A stretch of 64,000 nt of DNA from Arthrobacter bambusae. Its GTDB lineage: Bacteria > Actinomycetota > Actinomycetes > Actinomycetales > Micrococcaceae. Below the pieces are notes generated by a model. That model made no database searches, was not told the DNA's origin, and worked only from the letters and a program-made list of their open reading frames with translations. The position numbers were made by a program, and so were the translations under genes. The stretch covers positions 62,001-126,000 of the forward strand of contig NZ_JAHHZS010000009.1 in NCBI RefSeq assembly GCF_022606295.1, read 5' to 3'. Of the stretch, positions 60,833 to 64,000 are shown piece after piece (positions within the stretch are counted from its first letter, which is position 1; every line of letters starts with the position of its first letter).

Positions 60833-62244
60833 TGAACAACGATAGCAGTTCAAGGATTGCGATGCGACTGCGGGAATGGATCGTCGGGGCCGCGCCGGGA
60901 TCCCGGCTGCCGTCCACCCGGTCACTGGTTGCCGACTACCAGGCCAGCCCTGTGACGGTGCAGAAAGCCTTGCAAGCGCTCACGTCGCAGGGCTTGATCG
61001 AGAGCCGGCCGGGCGTCGGAACCTTCGTGCGGGCGGTCCGGACAGCACGCCCCTCGGATTACGGTTGGCAAACTGCGGCCCTGCGCGCACCGCAAGCGCC
61101 TCCGCGCTCAGCCTCCACCACGATGCGGGACACGTCGAACGCAACTATTGCCTTCCACTCCGGATACCCGGACCGGGAACTCCTGCCGGAGCGGCTCGTG
61201 CGGGCCGCCCTCGCCCGGGCGTCCCGCGGCGATGCTGCCTTGTCCCGACCACCCGCCGCGGGGCTTCCGGAGTTGCAGTCCTGGTTCGCGCACGAACTCG
61301 GCACCGCAACGCCGGCAGGACTCACCCCGCCGACAGCGAGCGACGTCATCGTGCTGCCGGGAAGCCAGGGCGGCCTCAGCTCCATCTTCACTGCCTTGGT
61401 CGGCCACGGGCAGCCGCTGCTCATGGAATCCCCGAGCTACTGGGGAGCTATCCTGGCCGCGACCCAGGCCGGAGTCCGCATCGTCCCGGTGCCCAGCGGA
61501 GCCGATGGGCCGGACCCCGAAGAATTGGCCAGAGCGTTCGAGGAGACCGGCGCACGGCTGTTCTATGCCCAACCAAACTATGCCAACCCCACCGGGGCAC
61601 AATGGTCCACCCGGCGGGGCGAAGAGGTCCTGGACGTCGTCCGGCAGTACGGCGCGTTCCTCGTTGAGGACGACTGGGCGCACGATTTCGGCATCACGTC
61701 GACGCCGGCGCCCCTCGCCGCACGTGACGACTCCGGCCACGTGGTCTATCTGCGCTCCCTCACGAAGAGCGTTTCACCCGCCATCCGCGTTGCCGCCGTC
61801 ATCGCGCGAGGCCCTGCCCGCGAACGCATCCTTGCAGACCGCGCCGCCGAGTCGATGTACGTCAGCGGATTGCTGCAGGCCGCGGCACTCGACGTCGTCA
61901 CCCAACCGGCCTGGCAGACCCATCTGCGCAGCCTCCGCCATCAGCTCCAGTCACGCCGGGACCTGCTTGTCTCGAGCCTGCGCGAGCACGCCCCCCAGGC
62001 CCACCTCAGCATCGTCCCCAAGGGAGGACTGAATCTCTGGGCACGGCTTCCCGACGGCACGGGCCTCGAGGGCCTGACGCGTGACTGCGAGAGTGCCGGA
62101 GTCATGATCGCAGTCGGTAACGAGTGGTTTCCGGCCGAACCGGCGGGACCGTTCATACGCCTCAACTACGCCGGGCCCAACCCCTCGGCGTTCCCGGAAG
62201 GCGCCCGCATCCTCGGCCAAGCACTCGAACGGAACAGCCCCTGA
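60832..62244 (+). CDS. MocR-type PLP-dependent GntR regulator
   Basis: This 470-residue fusion has an N-terminal GntR winged helix (about residues 5-75, LPSTRSLVADYQASPVTVQKAL and GLIESRPGVGTFV) and a C-terminal fold-type I aminotransferase domain with YAQPNYANPTG, the Asp in VEDDWAHDF and the PLP lysine in SLTKSVSPAIRVA. MocR proteins such as PdxR and GabR bind PLP and amino-acid-like ligands. The divergent DMT transporter and the PaiB-like flavoprotein (downstream of it) are the probable regulon, perhaps linked to vitamin B6 or amino-acid metabolism. Confidence 0.9.
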   Translation: MNNDSSSRIAMRLREWIVGAAPGSRLPSTRSLVADYQASPVTVQKALQALTSQGLIESRPGVGTFVRAVRTARPSDYGWQTAALRAPQAPPRSASTTMRDTSNATIAFHSGYPDRELLPERLVRAALARASRGDAALSRPPAAGLPELQSWFAHELGTATPAGLTPPTASDVIVLPGSQGGLSSIFTALVGHGQPLLMESPSYWGAILAATQAGVRIVPVPSGADGPDPEELARAFEETGARLFYAQPNYANPTGAQWSTRRGEEVLDVVRQYGAFLVEDDWAHDFGITSTPAPLAARDDSGHVVYLRSLTKSVSPAIRVAAVIARGPARERILADRAAESMYVSGLLQAAALDVVTQPAWQTHLRSLRHQLQSRRDLLVSSLREHAPQAHLSIVPKGGLNLWARLPDGTGLEGLTRDCESAGVMIAVGNEWFPAEPAGPFIRLNYAGPNPSAFPEGARILGQALERNSP

Positions 62245-62247
62245 ATG

Positions 62248-62286
62248 CAAGAAGTGGACCCCGGGAATCCGGGAGCCCACTTCTTG
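62248..62286. terminator. Hairpin between the MocR gene and sigA
   Basis: CAAGAAGTGG pairs with CCACTTCTTG, enclosing a second stem CCCGG-GAAT-CCGGG. It lies between two converging stop codons and can terminate both transcripts. Confidence 0.7.
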
Positions 62287-62322
62287 ACGGGCCGTGCCGC
62301 TTAGGCCAGGGCGTCCGTTGCT

Positions 62323-63618
62323 TTAGTCAAGGTAGTCGCGCAGAACCTGAGACCGCGAGGGGTGGCGCAGCTTGGACATCGTCTTCGATTCGATCTGACG
62401 GATGCGTTCGCGGGTGACTCCGTAGACCTTGCCGATTTCGTCTAAAGTCTTCGGCTGGCCGTCGGTAAGGCCGAATCGCATGGCGACGACCCCTGCTTCA
62501 CGCTCGGACAAGGTATCGAGCACCGAGTGCAGCTGCTCCTGCAGAAGGGTGAAGCTCACCGCGTCCGCCGGGACGACGGCTTCGGAGTCCTCGATGAGGT
62601 CACCGAATTCGGAGTCGCCGTCTTCGCCGAGCGGGGTGTGCAACGAGATGGGCTCGCGGCCGTACTTCTGGACTTCAACAACCTTCTCGGGAGTCATGTC
62701 CAGCTCGAGGGCAAGTTCCTCAGGCGTAGGTTCGCGTCCAAGGTCCTGGAGCATCTGGCGCTGAACGCGTGCAAGCTTGTTGATGACTTCCACCATGTGC
62801 ACCGGAATGCGGATAGTGCGTGCTTGGTCAGCCATGGCACGGGTGATGGCCTGGCGGATCCACCACGTGGCGTACGTGGAGAATTTGAAGCCCTTGGTGT
62901 AGTCGAACTTCTCCACTGCGCGGATCAGGCCCAGGTTGCCCTCCTGGATGAGGTCCAGGAACAGCATGCCGCGGCCGGTGTAGCGCTTGGCCAGGGAGAC
63001 CACGAGGCGCAGGTTGGCTTCAAGGAGGTGGTTCTTGGCCCTCTTGCCGTCATGGATGATGAACTCGAGCTCACGCTTGAGCTTCGGGTCCATGGAGCCG
63101 TCGTCGGCATTGATCTTCTCTTCGGCGAAGAGGCCGGCTTCAATGCGGAGCGCAAGGTCGACTTCCTGCTCTGCGTTCAGCAGGGCAACCTTGCCGATCT
63201 GCTTCAAATAGTCCTTGACGGGGTCGGCCGTGGCACCGGCGGACATGACCTGCTGGACAGGCGCATCGTCGTCGTCGGCATCCGAGTAGACAAAGCCGGA
63301 ACCGGTCGTCGCTGGCTTCTTGCCCTCTTCGCCTTCTTCGACTTCCTCCGTGAGCTCTGCTTCGTCGGGAACGACGGCGTCAAAATCCTCGGCTTCTTCG
63401 GAGTCCTCGTCGGCGCCGGCGGACTTGTTGGCTGCTTCGGCAGCGGCCTTGGCGCCGGGCTTGGGCCCGCGCTTCTTGGGTGCCGGCTTCTCTGCACCTG
63501 CAGTCGAAGCATTGGCAGCACGCGTTGCCGCGCGCTTCGCAGCTGTAGCCGCCTTCTTTTCTTCGGCGGACAGTTCGGCCAGGGCGGCGGGTTCCTTCTC
63601 GGCGGAAGACGGGGTCAC
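62323..63618 (-). CDS. sigA: Housekeeping RNA polymerase sigma factor (RpoD/HrdB/SigA)
   Basis: The 431-residue protein has a Lys/Ala- and Glu-rich N-terminal extension (residues 1-125), then sigma-70 regions 1.2 ([17 protein letters not shown]), 2 ([37 protein letters not shown], with region 2.4 [14 protein letters not shown]) and 3, and region 4.2 with the helix-turn-helix [20 protein letters not shown] near residue 406. It is the primary sigma factor, recognising TTGACA/TATAAT-type promoters. The start is GTG at 63618, with AAAGG seven bases upstream. Confidence 0.96.
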   Translation of the reverse strand: MTPSSAEKEPAALAELSAEEKKAATAAKRAATRAANASTAGAEKPAPKKRGPKPGAKAAAEAANKSAGADEDSEEAEDFDAVVPDEAELTEEVEEGEEGKKPATTGSGFVYSDADDDDAPVQQVMSAGATADPVKDYLKQIGKVALLNAEQEVDLALRIEAGLFAEEKINADDGSMDPKLKRELEFIIHDGKRAKNHLLEANLRLVVSLAKRYTGRGMLFLDLIQEGNLGLIRAVEKFDYTKGFKFSTYATWWIRQAITRAMADQARTIRIPVHMVEVINKLARVQRQMLQDLGREPTPEELALELDMTPEKVVEVQKYGREPISLHTPLGEDGDSEFGDLIEDSEAVVPADAVSFTLLQEQLHSVLDTLSEREAGVVAMRFGLTDGQPKTLDEIGKVYGVTRERIRQIESKTMSKLRHPSRSQVLRDYLD

Positions 63619-64000
63619 AGAAAACCTTTCTAGCGGCGGTCTGTGGAATCACCATGGGGGCAACACCACTATGACCCTGTCAAGTCCGTGATCAACATCA
63701 AGTGCCATCGCCGACTGCAGAGTCTTTAGGTAGAACTCCCGACGGCGCCTTAATGTTCCCTAGAGTTCAGGGGACGTTTACGGCACTTGAAACACGGACC
63801 CAACCGGGTCTCGGCAACCATTGTCTCACGGTTTTGAGTTCCGGGGGTCGAAACCGGCAACCGTGCAGACAATTACGTCCCTGCGGGTTTGCCTCAATGG
63901 CGCGCTCCTGGAGTCCCCTGGGGTTTGGCGTCATGCCGCCGCTCCACCGAACTTCCGCCACGCCGACGACTTGCTTTTGGCCCAGCCGCACACCGTCCCT
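63619..64000. other. Upstream region of sigA with no recognised gene
   Basis: I see no gene in these 382 bp. On the minus strand there is a good -35 (TTGACA at 63683-63678) without a convincing -10 behind it, and the alternative TTGATC-N16-CATAGT just upstream could be the sigA promoter. An open frame at 63767-63991 lacks a ribosome-binding site and family-like sequence. A short hairpin (GACCC/GGGTC) is near 63797. Confidence 0.5.

Noticed and set aside
63767-63991. Short minus-strand open frame upstream of sigA
   Set aside because: No ribosome-binding site, no family resemblance, and a composition like untranslated high-GC DNA.

Overview
This is a 64-kb chromosomal stretch of a high-GC Gram-positive bacterium. 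The closest fit is Arthrobacter or a relative in the Micrococcaceae. The evidence is actinobacteria-specific families (SepH, DUF3000, DUF3093, DUF3159, DUF3710, DUF4193, DUF5998, DUF6421, DUF7455), frequent GTG and TTG starts, a fused CydDC, and a housekeeping sigma factor of the SigA/HrdB type. From memory, the gene order from the TrmA-like methyltransferase to DUF4193 (28034-36318) matches Mycobacterium tuberculosis Rv2689c-Rv2699c. Most of the window is core genome; no prophage, insertion sequence, plasmid origin or CRISPR array was seen.

Left part (1-12.9 kb): two perfect copies of a tRNA-Val/tRNA-Gly pair, an amino-acid permease, a decayed antitoxin-like relic, a BenE transporter, zapE, a sulfur-handling run (sseA, sufE, ybaK), a membrane-anchored hydrolase, msrB, and a tightly coupled three-gene operon of unknown purpose (DUF6421, SDR, threonine-aldolase-like enzyme). 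Middle-left (12.9-28 kb): DUF3000 and RNase D, a 32-bp-period repeat cluster, the fadAB beta-oxidation operon behind a candidate operator, then a leftward run (dxs, two small unknowns, aldo/keto reductase, nucleoside hydrolase, FUSC protein) and aconitase acnA with an iron-box-like site upstream.

Middle (28-46 kb): a TrmA-family methyltransferase coupled to a KimA-like potassium importer, divergent from two TrkA/RCK proteins (CeoB, CeoC); then DUF3159, OB-fold, DUF3710, dut, DUF3093, DUF4193, SepH, a DUF5998-phosphodiesterase-tdk operon, a GNAT/acyl-CoA-synthetase fusion, and parC. Right part (46-64 kb): VOC, DinB and nitronate-monooxygenase-like genes, a 119-bp tandem repeat between convergent genes, the cytochrome bd operon cydA-cydB-cydDC, a BlaI-type repressor with an M56 protease, parE, DUF7455, a PaiB-like flavoprotein, a DMT exporter divergent from a MocR regulator, and sigA.

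The best leads are three 17-bp TTCTAC-N5-GTAGAA palindromes between cydA and the BlaI gene, which suggest protease-linked repressor control of cytochrome bd; the uncharacterised DUF6421-SDR-aldolase operon; the antitoxin relic with two amber codons at expected lysine positions; the near-leaderless divergent MocR/DMT promoter pair; and two distinct families of non-coding repeats.
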